Shown: positions 8,245 to 17,030 of the stretch, piece by piece | Position numbering within the stretch: the first letter of the stretch is position 1 | Layout of the letters: the number at the start of each line of letters is the position of its first letter | Origin: Pseudomonadota bacterium | Lineage (GTDB): Bacteria > Desulfobacterota > JAPLJL01 | NCBI GenBank assembly: GCA_026388655.1 | Contig: JAPLJI010000182.1 | Location: 1-38,761 of the forward strand | Length of the DNA stretch: 38,761 nt | Direction: 5' to 3' | Made by a program: the position numbers and the translations under genes | Notes under the pieces: model-generated | The model's database searches: none | What the model saw: the letters and a program-made list of their open reading frames with translations, nothing else | Told to the model about the DNA's origin: nothing

Positions 8245-9171
8245 TTAACCGACAACCAGGTTGATCCGCGGACCCGTCCGGATCTCAACCTCCCGGGCCT
8301 CAAAAAATTCTCCCTCCATCATCACCTTGCCCGGCTCCGGAAGTTCAACCCGGACGCAGCTCGCCACCTCATCCAATAGGCTCAGATTCTTGACCGCTTC
8401 CGCCTTCCGGAGGCTCCGGATGTTCCGGACAATCCGCCCCGGTTTTTCATCCGTGGCGAGAAGATGGAAACAGCCCGGCTTTTCCTCCGCCCGGTAAAAA
8501 GGATGGAATCCGAACCCGACATTATTGATGGTGGAGGCCAGGATCGCGGAAAAACTTTTCAAAGGCGCCTCTTTCCCTTCCACCCAGAGCCGGGCCGGAA
8601 CGGGGGCGAAAAGCCGGCGGGAATACTCCCCTTCCACGATGGAGGAAGCGATCAGGCGCGCCGTGATCCGGAAGGACTTGTTGATCCCGATGTCGCCGCC
8701 CTCCTGGTAGGCGGACACCAGTTTGGCCGGCATGGCGAGTCCGACGGTAAAACCGTAATAATCGTTGACCCGGAGGAGATTCACCGGGACGGTTTCGAAG
8801 GGCTCGCCTTTCCGGGCTTTTTCCAGGAGAATCTTGAACATCTCGGCCGGACCGGTCCCATTTTTAAAATAGGCGAGAACCACGTTCATCGTCCCGCCCC
8901 GCAACAGAAGCACCTTCGGAATGGGATGATATCCATCCTGATTTATATAACTGGTCAGGGTATGAAAAGCCGTTCCGTCCCCGCCATAAAGTCCCAAGAC
9001 GTCAAAATCAACATTCTTCAAACGGGAGATGGCCTTGGGAATGTCCTTGACGCTTTCGGTGACGATTATTTCCCCCTGCCCATCCATCACCGATTTGACC
9101 TCGGAAAGGAATTTTTTCCCTCCCCGGCCCTTCCTGGCATTAGGGTTGAAAATTAACGCTATTTTGCTCAT
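8245..9171 (-). CDS. diacylglycerol/sphingosine kinase-like lipid kinase (DAGK catalytic family)
   Basis: MSKIALIFNPNARKGRGGKK, LGLYGGDGTAFHTLT, LLRGGTMNVVL. Confidence 0.85.
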   Translation of the reverse strand: MSKIALIFNPNARKGRGGKKFLSEVKSVMDGQGEIIVTESVKDIPKAISRLKNVDFDVLGLYGGDGTAFHTLTSYINQDGYHPIPKVLLLRGGTMNVVLAYFKNGTGPAEMFKILLEKARKGEPFETVPVNLLRVNDYYGFTVGLAMPAKLVSAYQEGGDIGINKSFRITARLIASSIVEGEYSRRLFAPVPARLWVEGKEAPLKSFSAILASTINNVGFGFHPFYRAEEKPGCFHLLATDEKPGRIVRNIRSLRKAEAVKNLSLLDEVASCVRVELPEPGKVMMEGEFFEAREVEIRTGPRINLVVG

Positions 9172-9418
9172 TTTTTTCCATTCCTTTCCCTGGGGAAAGC
9201 AATTTTTTGAACGTAATAGCCCTTACTTATTTTCTATACTAATGCTCGTTTAACCGTTGAAATTATATCCCTCTCAATGCAATGTGGGCACAATAACCAC
9301 AAAAACAGGCCGATATTTTCAGCGAACGGTCATTTGGGGGATTAAATGGTCATGCGGATCGGGCAAAACCGATCCCAAACCTGAAGCTAATTGAAACTTT
9401 AAAAACTATCCATCAATT

Positions 9419-12073
9419 TCAAATCTGGTTTCTTCGTTTTTTCCGCGGGCGTAACCAACTGAAAAACAAATAAAAAATCATAACTATTACCAATGCTAAT
9501 ATCGATCCCGGCTGGTCCGGTTCCAGAACCGTGCACCCTTCCGACTGGGGAAGAGGGTAGAGAATAGAAAACTCATACAACCTTTGGACTTCCCCGGAAA
9601 TGGAGATAACCAGCCCGGTCTGGTCCTCCCCGATCGGGCCGGTCTTCAGCAAGTCCTTATCGGTTTGAATCCTGATTCTCAATCTCTGTGTTTCCCGATC
9701 GTAATACCAGGCCAGATCCGAATTCACAAAATCCCCGAAAGATCTCTGGGGGGGAATAATTTCCTGGCGGCGGCTGCTCTTCAAAGTAGCCGGCAGGATC
9801 TTCCAACCTCCCCTCTGGCCATTCAGGGAAATCTTGGTTCCATCCCCGAGCTCGAATATAGCTTCGCCCAAAGGATTGGTGTTCTCCGGAAGATAAACCT
9901 GGACAAAAAGTTCTCCTTCGCTATACCCCCTGACCCAGGGCTCTTCTACCGGGGACAGGGTTTCAATTTCGGAATTGAGCAGGGGAAGCAGTGTCCCGGA
10001 ACGGACAAACAGGGGAATCCGGTCTAAGGGAGCCGGCACCGTGATCCAGCCGGGGCCGGTATAGCTTTGATCGGTCCAGAAATCGAACCAGGTGCCGTAA
10101 GGAAGGTATAACTCCCGCTCCCGGGCTCCGGCGAAAATCACCGGGGCGACCAGGATCTCCTCCCCCAGAAGATACTCGTAATTTAAACCGAAAACCTCCG
10201 GGTCATTCGGATACTGGAGGAAAAGATGCCGCATGACCGGCAATCCCGTTTCGTGCGCCCGGGCGGCATAGGCGTAAAGATAGGGAAAAAGCCGCGTATG
10301 CAATTGCGCGTATCGCCGGTAAAACTCCAGGGTCTCCTGGTCGGTATCAAAGGACCAGTTCCCTCCCGGCCAGCCGTGGTGGGTCCTCATAATCGGCGAA
10401 AGCGCCCCCAACTGAACCCAGCGGTAAAAAAGCTCGCGGTCGGTGTTGGCGGAAAAAACGGAATGGGACCCGCCGATATCCGGGCCAAACAGGGCGACCC
10501 CGGAAAACCCCAGGGAAAGGCCGGCGGGAATGACCGAGGGAAGCCCGTCCGCGATTTCCCATGAAGTGTTTTGATCACCCGGCCGGGCAATATCCACCAG
10601 CCCCTGGGATCCCAGATATCCTGATCGGCAGAAAAAGGCAAAATCGCCATCCGGGCGCTCTTTCGCTAAAACCGAGCGGACCGCGCTCTGGGCAAAAAAC
10701 GGGTAGCGATTATGAAGTTCCCGGCCGCTCCGGCCGTCAAAGAAGCTGGCGGTAACCGGGGTATACTCGCCGAAGTCAAACATCCAACCGTCAAAGCCCA
10801 AGTCGGTCCCCCGCTTGAGCAGGGACTGATACCAGCCCGTGGCGAAGGGATTGGTAAAATCGACCTGGGCCACCCGGCGGAACATCACCGGAAAAACAAA
10901 AGGCTCCCCGTCCGGACGCCCCGCCACCAGCTTTTGTTGAATCCCCTCGGCAAATTCCGGGGTTCCCTCGATCAGGTAAGGCCAGTAATAGGTCAGGAAG
11001 CGAAAACCGTCATGGTGAAGATCGGTAACCAATTGCTGAAGGTTGGGATACAAATCCTGGTTGACCGCATAACTTCCCTGCGGGGAAGCCCAATCCTCGG
11101 TCCAGATCACGCTGGAGGGGATCCGGTTAGCCCGGATCGTCTCGGCTCGTTTCCGGACCGCCGCTTCCCCCCCAATCGCGTCGTTCCAGGGAGCAAAAAC
11201 CCAGCGGGGGGGAAGCGGCGGTTTTCCGCCCGCCATCAGGGTGTAATTGGAAATGATCTTCCCCGGGTCCGGACCGTAAAAAAGGTAAAATCTCAAACCC
11301 GGCCCCTCGGTTTCCACCCGGAAAGCATCCGGGTAAACCGAAGTCAGTTCAAAATTGGTCCGGTACCCGGTATCCACGAGCAGGCCGTAACCGCGGTTGC
11401 TGAGGAAAAACGGAACCGGCCAGTAAGTGGCCAGCGAACCGTCCGGGAAAGGGGGAACATCCCGGCTTTCTCCCAGTCCCACCGGCCCTTCCTCGCTCCA
11501 GCAATAAACCGTCCGGCCCTTCTGGTCGACCCCGTTGAACCTTTCCCCGAACCCGAAAAAATGGTCGTCGTCATTCGAATTGAAGGCCAGACTGACCCGG
11601 TCAATGGGCGGACTCGGTCCCGGCGTGATTTCCACCCGGATGATATTGAGATCCACCACCCGGATCTGGATTTCGACCCCGTTCTGTCCCGGGCCGGCCG
11701 GGGGACAGGAAATCACCCAGGTATCCGCCCCGGACTGGTCCAGCCCGACCGCCGGGCAGCCGTACCAGTCCCGTTTTTCCTCCCGGCGCAAACCCTCCCA
11801 GGCAAACCCGGGATAAAGAAAGCCGGGGTCCTCCGGAATCGACGGGGCGGGCGAAAAAGCCATTCCCTGATAGCGCGGATCGGAAAAAGTCCTAACCACC
11901 CCGGACAGAAATACCCGCCCCAGTTGATCCTGAAATTCCAGTTGAAAGGGATTCGGGGAAACCTTGATCCGGACGAGGCCGGTGTCCAGAACCTGCGCTT
12001 TCCCCGGCGAAGCCAGAAATAGGAGCCCCACCGCCACAAAAACCGTGATTTTTAGATAATGCCCGCGGACCAT
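9419..12073 (-). CDS. exported, C-terminally anchored glycoside hydrolase family 31 protein
   Basis: N-terminal signal peptide; HFFGFGERFNGVDQKG; GFDGWMFDFGEYTP nucleophile region; RTHHGWPGGNW; C-terminal TM LALVIVMIFYLFFSWL followed by RPRKKRR. Confidence 0.9.
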   Translation of the reverse strand: MVRGHYLKITVFVAVGLLFLASPGKAQVLDTGLVRIKVSPNPFQLEFQDQLGRVFLSGVVRTFSDPRYQGMAFSPAPSIPEDPGFLYPGFAWEGLRREEKRDWYGCPAVGLDQSGADTWVISCPPAGPGQNGVEIQIRVVDLNIIRVEITPGPSPPIDRVSLAFNSNDDDHFFGFGERFNGVDQKGRTVYCWSEEGPVGLGESRDVPPFPDGSLATYWPVPFFLSNRGYGLLVDTGYRTNFELTSVYPDAFRVETEGPGLRFYLFYGPDPGKIISNYTLMAGGKPPLPPRWVFAPWNDAIGGEAAVRKRAETIRANRIPSSVIWTEDWASPQGSYAVNQDLYPNLQQLVTDLHHDGFRFLTYYWPYLIEGTPEFAEGIQQKLVAGRPDGEPFVFPVMFRRVAQVDFTNPFATGWYQSLLKRGTDLGFDGWMFDFGEYTPVTASFFDGRSGRELHNRYPFFAQSAVRSVLAKERPDGDFAFFCRSGYLGSQGLVDIARPGDQNTSWEIADGLPSVIPAGLSLGFSGVALFGPDIGGSHSVFSANTDRELFYRWVQLGALSPIMRTHHGWPGGNWSFDTDQETLEFYRRYAQLHTRLFPYLYAYAARAHETGLPVMRHLFLQYPNDPEVFGLNYEYLLGEEILVAPVIFAGARERELYLPYGTWFDFWTDQSYTGPGWITVPAPLDRIPLFVRSGTLLPLLNSEIETLSPVEEPWVRGYSEGELFVQVYLPENTNPLGEAIFELGDGTKISLNGQRGGWKILPATLKSSRRQEIIPPQRSFGDFVNSDLAWYYDRETQRLRIRIQTDKDLLKTGPIGEDQTGLVISISGEVQRLYEFSILYPLPQSEGCTVLEPDQPGSILALVIVMIFYLFFSWLRPRKKRRNQI

Positions 12074-12110
12074 CTTCGCCTTCGGAGGTCTGGGGATATC
12101 CTAACCCAAT

Positions 12111-13661
12111 TTGACGCTAATCACCATTAAATCTAGAATGACCTACAGGCGTGAGCAAATTAACATGGAAGCCCTCAATCGTTCACAGGTCCTGGAATAT
12201 CTCTCCGAAAAAAAGGAACTGGTCGGGAAAAACCTGGCCGGGGCCGACCTTTCCGGGATGGATCTCTCCCGCCAGAATTTCACCTCCTGTATCCTCGCGG
12301 GCGCCAACCTGACCCGCGCTAACCTGTCTCAGTCTATTCTGGAAAAGGTTGACCTCTCCGGCAGCCAGCTGGACCGGGCCATCCTGGCCAAGGCCATGAT
12401 CAGGAACGCCAACCTCAAGGGCTGTTCCGGGGACCAGGTGGATTTTTCCGAAGCCAACCTCAGCGGCGCCAACCTGAGCCTGGCCAATTTCAGTCACGTG
12501 AATTTTTTCCAGGCGGACCTGAGCCAGAGCACCCTGATCCAGGCCAAACTTTCCAACGCCGATCTCTCCGAAACCAATTTGAGCAACGCCAAGCTGACCC
12601 GGGCCAGCCTGGAAGCGGTTCTGATTAAAAACGGGGATTTAACCGGCGTGGACTTTCGCGGCGCCGTTCTGAAAAAGGTCAACCTGAACGGGGCCGATTT
12701 GAGCCGGGCCAATTTTGAGACCGCCGAGACCAGCAACATCCTGGCCCGCACCGCCTGTTTTTTCCAGGCCAACCTGGTGAAAAACGTTTTCTCGCCGGCC
12801 GACTTTACCGGTTCCGATTTCGAGTCGGCGAACCTGGAGGAGGCCAATCTCTCCCAGTCCCAGATCGCTTTCGCCAACTTTCGGGGCGCTTCTTTAAAGG
12901 CCGCCGATCTCCGGAAATGCAACCTGGCCAAGGCCGAGTTCGCCTATGCCGACCTTTCGGCCGGCAATCTTTCCGACAGCAACCTGAACTCGGCTAATCT
13001 CAAGGGCGCCGGGCTTGCCTCCGCCGTCCTCCGGGGCATCAAGGGCATCGGGGCCGATTTCAGCGGGATCGACGGGGTAAAATCCAACTTCATCAATGCC
13101 CAGCTCCAGCGTTCCAAATTCCAGAACGCCAAACTGATCGGGGCCGACCTGACCGGGGCCGATCTTGAGGGCGCGGATCTTTCCCATGTTTCCTTCGAAG
13201 GGGCCGAATTGCAGGGAGCCAACCTGAACCAGGCCTTCCTGCCTTCCACCCGCCGCCAGGTCGAATGCCCCTTCTGCGGAATCCAGCAGGACCAGGGGGA
13301 AATCTGCATCCATTGCAATCGTCCGCTGGTCCGGAAATTTCTGGGCCGGAGGCGTTCCCGCCTGGCCTACACCGCGTTTATCTTCAGCCTGTTCTCCGGC
13401 CCGGTCTTCCTGATTTTCCTTTCCCTCTGGCGTAGCCTGCTTTCCCACCACCCGCTCGGCCCCCGAATTCTGGCCCTGGGCCTGGCCGTCGCCCTGGCCG
13501 CCGCCCTGGCCGCTTTCTTCCTGGGATCCGCCGCGTTCATCCTGCTCCGGCTCCGGACGGAGCTGAAGGGAAATTCCTATGCCCTGGCCGCGCTCTTCCT
13601 GGCGATCCTCGTTTTCGCGCTCCTGGGGATAATCCTAAAGCTTCCCCTGTGGCTTACCTGA
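12111..13661 (+). CDS. pentapeptide-repeat protein with zinc ribbon and C-terminal transmembrane helices
   Basis: Long run of A(D/N)LSxAxL repeats, then CPFCGIQQDQGEICIHC (CX2C-X9-CX2C), then about three hydrophobic helices. True start may be ATG at 12165 (MEALNRSQ). Confidence 0.9.
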   Translation: MTLITIKSRMTYRREQINMEALNRSQVLEYLSEKKELVGKNLAGADLSGMDLSRQNFTSCILAGANLTRANLSQSILEKVDLSGSQLDRAILAKAMIRNANLKGCSGDQVDFSEANLSGANLSLANFSHVNFFQADLSQSTLIQAKLSNADLSETNLSNAKLTRASLEAVLIKNGDLTGVDFRGAVLKKVNLNGADLSRANFETAETSNILARTACFFQANLVKNVFSPADFTGSDFESANLEEANLSQSQIAFANFRGASLKAADLRKCNLAKAEFAYADLSAGNLSDSNLNSANLKGAGLASAVLRGIKGIGADFSGIDGVKSNFINAQLQRSKFQNAKLIGADLTGADLEGADLSHVSFEGAELQGANLNQAFLPSTRRQVECPFCGIQQDQGEICIHCNRPLVRKFLGRRRSRLAYTAFIFSLFSGPVFLIFLSLWRSLLSHHPLGPRILALGLAVALAAALAAFFLGSAAFILLRLRTELKGNSYALAALFLAILVFALLGIILKLPLWLT

Positions 13662-15283
13662 TCCTGAAAGAAGCCTCGGATACCTATCAGATGTTCCCGA
13701 TCACGGGAGCGGAGTTTATTATCGGCCGGCTTCCCGAAAACCATCTCTGCCTTCCCGAGATCGCGGTTTCCCGGAAACACTGTCGGATTTATCGGGAGTT
13801 GAACGCCTTCCACCTGGCTGACCTGGACAGCTTGAACGGCACCACCCTGAACGGGGAAAAGGTTAAGTCGGCCCGGCTCCGGGACGGCGACGTAATCCAA
13901 ATCGGCAATAGCATCTTGATTTTTCACCACCCCGAGGAACCGCCTTCCCGGCCGGGACCGGAGCCGAAACCCTCGCCCGCGCCCCCGCCCCCGCCGTGGG
14001 GGGAAAAATCCGCCCCCGATCCCGATCTCGACTGGGCGGAAATCGCCCGCCGGGTCGAGGAGATGAGGCCCGACGATTCCAAGCTCTTGAAACCGGAGTT
14101 CCGAAATTTCCACCTTCTCCGCGATCTCTGCCGGGTGATTATCCAGGCCAACTCGGAAGAAGACCTCCTGGAGGCGGCCATGGACTGCATCTCCCGGGCC
14201 TTTTCCTTTCAGGTGGCGGGCATCTTCCTCCGCGATGCCAAGGCGAAAGATCGGCTCGTTCCGAAATTGATCCTGGGAACCAACCCCAGGAACCCGGAGA
14301 TCTCCACCACCATCCTCAAGTATGCCGGGGAGAAAAACCTGGTTCTGCTTTCCACCGACGCCCGCACCGATCCCCGCCTGATCAGCGGGGATTCGATTCC
14401 CGAGCTCGGGATCCACTCCGCCCTGGCCTCCCCCCTCTGGGACGGGGAGGAAAATTTCGGGGTAATCTATCTCTCCACCCGCAAACCGGAATGCAGTTAC
14501 CGGGAAATCGACCTGGAACTCCTCTCCGCCCTGGCCAACCTGGTCGCCCTGGGAATTCGCAAGCTCAAGCTCCGGGAAGGAATGGAAAAAGAAAAGCTTC
14601 TCCGCTCCCATCTCGAGCACTACCATTCCCCGGAGGTAATCGATCTGATCATGAAGCAGGCCCGCGACTCGGAAGGCAAGATCCCGGCCACGGTCCGGAA
14701 TATCACCATTCTCTTCGCCGATATCAAGAACTTCACCACCCTCTCGGAAAAGCTTTCCCCCCCGGAGATCGCCGAGCTGCTCAACGAATTCTTTGCCTAT
14801 TCCACCGAGGCCATCTTCCATCACCGGGGCTCCTTGAATAAGTTCCTGGGCGATGGGCTCATGGCTATTTTCGGGGCCCCCCTGCCCCTGGAAAACCACG
14901 CGGAATCGGCGGTGCGGGCCGCGCTCCAGCTCATCCAGGAAACCCAGAGCTATTGTCTCAAGCTTCCCGTTTCCAAACGCTTCGCGATCAAGGTCGGGAT
15001 CAACACGGGGGAAGTCGTGGTGGGATCATTCGGCAACCCCAAGCGGATGGAATACACCGCCCTCGGCGACGAGGTGAATACCGCTTCCCGGCTGGAAAGC
15101 ACCGCGGCGGCCAGTCAGATCCTGATCAGTGAGCAAACCCAGCGGATGGTCCAGGATCTCTTTCCCACCCGGGATATCGGCTACATTCCCCTCCGGGGCA
15201 AGGCCCGCCGGATCAAGGTTTACGAGGTCCTGGCCGGGACCGGCCAGCCCGAAAATCTCTCCGAACGCAAATACGGGGAATAG
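13649..15283 (+). CDS. FHA-GAF-class III adenylate cyclase, GTG start
   Basis: FHA: IIGRLPEN...VSRKHCRIYRE...LDSLNGTTLNG; Pro-rich linker; GAF region; cyclase: ITILFADIKNFTTLSE, GSLNKFLGDGLMAIFGAP, EYTALGDEVNTASRLES. Confidence 0.93.
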   Translation: MAYLILKEASDTYQMFPITGAEFIIGRLPENHLCLPEIAVSRKHCRIYRELNAFHLADLDSLNGTTLNGEKVKSARLRDGDVIQIGNSILIFHHPEEPPSRPGPEPKPSPAPPPPPWGEKSAPDPDLDWAEIARRVEEMRPDDSKLLKPEFRNFHLLRDLCRVIIQANSEEDLLEAAMDCISRAFSFQVAGIFLRDAKAKDRLVPKLILGTNPRNPEISTTILKYAGEKNLVLLSTDARTDPRLISGDSIPELGIHSALASPLWDGEENFGVIYLSTRKPECSYREIDLELLSALANLVALGIRKLKLREGMEKEKLLRSHLEHYHSPEVIDLIMKQARDSEGKIPATVRNITILFADIKNFTTLSEKLSPPEIAELLNEFFAYSTEAIFHHRGSLNKFLGDGLMAIFGAPLPLENHAESAVRAALQLIQETQSYCLKLPVSKRFAIKVGINTGEVVVGSFGNPKRMEYTALGDEVNTASRLESTAAASQILISEQTQRMVQDLFPTRDIGYIPLRGKARRIKVYEVLAGTGQPENLSERKYGE

Positions 15284-15311
15284 GTTAGCGACGCGGTGAT
15301 TATCGCGGAAA

Positions 15312-15725
15312 TTATTCAAATAATTCCGTGATCCGGCGGAAAAGCTCCTCCCGGATTTCGCGGAACTTAGCCCTTACTTCTTCTTCCGTTTTTTCCCAGC
15401 CCGGGTCGGGCAGAGGCCAGTGCAGTTGCCTGACTGCTCCGGGAACCACGGGACAATTCCCCTCCTCATTCATACAGAGAGTTACCACCAGGTCCACCCG
15501 ATCCATCGGGATTTCTTTCAACGTCTTGGAATATTGGCGGGATATGTCAATCCCCGCTTCCGCCATTATCTCCACCGCGATCGGGTTGACCTGGAAGGTC
15601 GGGGCCAGTCCGGCGCTGAAGACCTCCATCCCGGGCGGGGCCAGTTTCCGGGCGATCCCCTCCGCCACCTGGCTCCGGGCCATGTTGCCCAGACAAACGA
15701 AAAGAATTCCTTTTCGGGGTGTCAT
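15312..15725 (-). CDS. arsC: low-molecular-weight phosphatase-fold arsenate reductase (thioredoxin type)
   Basis: ILFVCLGNMARSQVAEG P-loop plus VVTLCMNEEGNCPVVPG second and third Cys. Confidence 0.85.
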   Translation of the reverse strand: MTPRKGILFVCLGNMARSQVAEGIARKLAPPGMEVFSAGLAPTFQVNPIAVEIMAEAGIDISRQYSKTLKEIPMDRVDLVVTLCMNEEGNCPVVPGAVRQLHWPLPDPGWEKTEEEVRAKFREIREELFRRITELFE

Positions 15726-15774
15726 TTCTCTTTCCCTTTATCGAAATCTTTTCTAATTATCGGACTACGTTGAT

Positions 15775-15862
15775 CGGTTGCGCTACTCGTTTCGTCTATC
15801 GGCTGTGTCCTTCGGCTTTTAACCGTAACCGCAAAACGCAACCGAAACGAGCCGCGCAACCG
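15775..15862. repeat. inverted repeat with 20-nt arms (18/20)
   Basis: cggttgcgctactcgtttcg (15775-15794) versus the reverse complement of cgaaacgagccgcgcaaccg (15843-15862). Confidence 0.85.
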
Positions 15863-15878
15863 TAACCGATTTACTCAA
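15821..15878. repeat. 58-bp dispersed intergenic repeat, copy B
   Basis: aaccgtaaccgcaaaacgcaaccgaaacgagccgcgcaaccgtaaccgatttactcaa; matches 6989-7046. Confidence 0.85.
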
Positions 15879-15945
15879 CCCTATTATTTAAATGAAAAGG
15901 CCGGCCCGGGAGGATTGGCCACCCCTCCGATTGCATTATTTGGGA

Positions 15946-16854
15946 TTAAATCCCCTCGAAATGGGAGAGGCGCTTGAATTGGCGGTAGCGCTCCTCGATC
16001 TCGGGATAGGTAAGCTTTACCAGGCGGTTCAGGCTGAAATCCTCGACGTTGAAGGACGCCATCACGCTCCCGAAGACGATCGCCCGCCGCAGGTTCTCGG
16101 AGCTGAAATTCCGGGTATTCACGAGATACCCCATAAACCCGCCGGCGAAGGTGTCCCCCGCCCCGGTGGGGTCGTAAACCGATTCCAGGGGATAGCCCGG
16201 GGCGGAAAAAATCTGGTCCCCTTCGAACATCAGAACCCCGTATTCACCCTGTTTGATCACCAGGATCTTGGGCCCCAGCTCCTGGATCCGACGGGCCGCC
16301 TTCACCAGGTTATATTCCTCGGATAGTTGCCGGGTCTCGGATTCGTTGATCGTGAGGATATCCACGCGTTTGAGCAGTTCGAGCAGGTCCTTCCGCTTCT
16401 CCGCGATCCAGCAATTCATCGTGTCGGCCGCGACCATATCCGGGCGTCGGACCTGCTTTAAAACCTGGAGTTGAAGATCCGGTTGAATATTGGCCAGGAA
16501 AAGAAACGGAGTCTCCCGGTAAACCTCCGGGATCTTGGGCTCGAAATCGGCAAAAACATTCAGGCCCAGAAACTGGGTCTGGGCGTCGGAGAGGTTATAT
16601 CCATACTTCCCCGTCCAGCGGAAAGTGGACCCGGGCTTCTTTTCCAGTCCCTGAAGGTCGATCCCGCGCCCCTGTAAAATCTGGACGTATTTATCGGAAA
16701 AGTCTTTTCCCACCACGGCGACCAGCCTGACGTCGGTGAAAAAACTCGCCGAAACCGAAAAATACGTGGCCGACCCGCCCAGGACCTCCTCCACCCGCCC
16801 GAACGGGGTCTCCACCGTGTCCAGCGCCACCGAACCCACCACTAAAATGCCCAT
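15946..16854 (-). CDS. PfkB-family carbohydrate kinase
   Basis: MGILVVGSVALDTVETPFG...LGGSATYFSVSASFF; DPTGAGDTFAGGFMGYL. Confidence 0.9.
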   Translation of the reverse strand: MGILVVGSVALDTVETPFGRVEEVLGGSATYFSVSASFFTDVRLVAVVGKDFSDKYVQILQGRGIDLQGLEKKPGSTFRWTGKYGYNLSDAQTQFLGLNVFADFEPKIPEVYRETPFLFLANIQPDLQLQVLKQVRRPDMVAADTMNCWIAEKRKDLLELLKRVDILTINESETRQLSEEYNLVKAARRIQELGPKILVIKQGEYGVLMFEGDQIFSAPGYPLESVYDPTGAGDTFAGGFMGYLVNTRNFSSENLRRAIVFGSVMASFNVEDFSLNRLVKLTYPEIEERYRQFKRLSHFEGI

Positions 16855-16869
16855 AATAATCCTTTTTCT

Positions 16870-17030
16870 TTAATGACTAATTCCTAATTTCTAATTCCTA
16901 ATTAAATCCCAATGACTAATTCCTAATTCCCAATAAGTAACCGAACCAAACATTTGAAATTTTACATTTGACATTAGACATTTTGAATTTGTTTATTGAT
17001 TAGAAATTCGTCATTAGAAATTAGATATTT
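16870..17030. repeat. degenerate AT-rich tract of CTAATTCCTAATT / ATTAGAAATT words
   Basis: taatgactaattcctaatttctaattcctaattaaatcccaatgactaattcctaattccc..., ending in the inverted sense as attagaaattcgtcattagaaattag. Confidence 0.75.

Noticed and set aside
9357-9376. Riboswitch
   Set aside because: Only a single hairpin is visible and I could not match it to a known riboswitch core.
10712-12022. Long + strand ORF (436 aa) opposite the GH31 gene
   Set aside because: Shadow ORF from GC-biased codon usage; low-complexity Pro/Gly/Arg-rich translation with no family signature, while the minus strand encodes a clear GH31.
9419-12073. GH31 as a sulfoquinovosidase (YihQ-like)
   Set aside because: The nucleophile segment is similar, but the region where I would expect the sulfonate-binding Arg/Trp motif reads WTEDWASPQGSYAVNQD; insufficient for that call.
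12183-13451. Repetitive minus-strand ORFs opposite the pentapeptide gene
   Set aside because: Periodicity simply mirrors the pentapeptide-repeat codons on the plus strand.
13577-14899. 440-aa minus ORF opposite the FHA-GAF-cyclase
   Set aside because: Antisense to a well supported gene; no recognisable domain.
16870-17030. CRISPR array or tandem minisatellite
   Set aside because: No constant repeat length, no unique spacers; words are short and degenerate. No CRISPR-like array was seen anywhere in the window.
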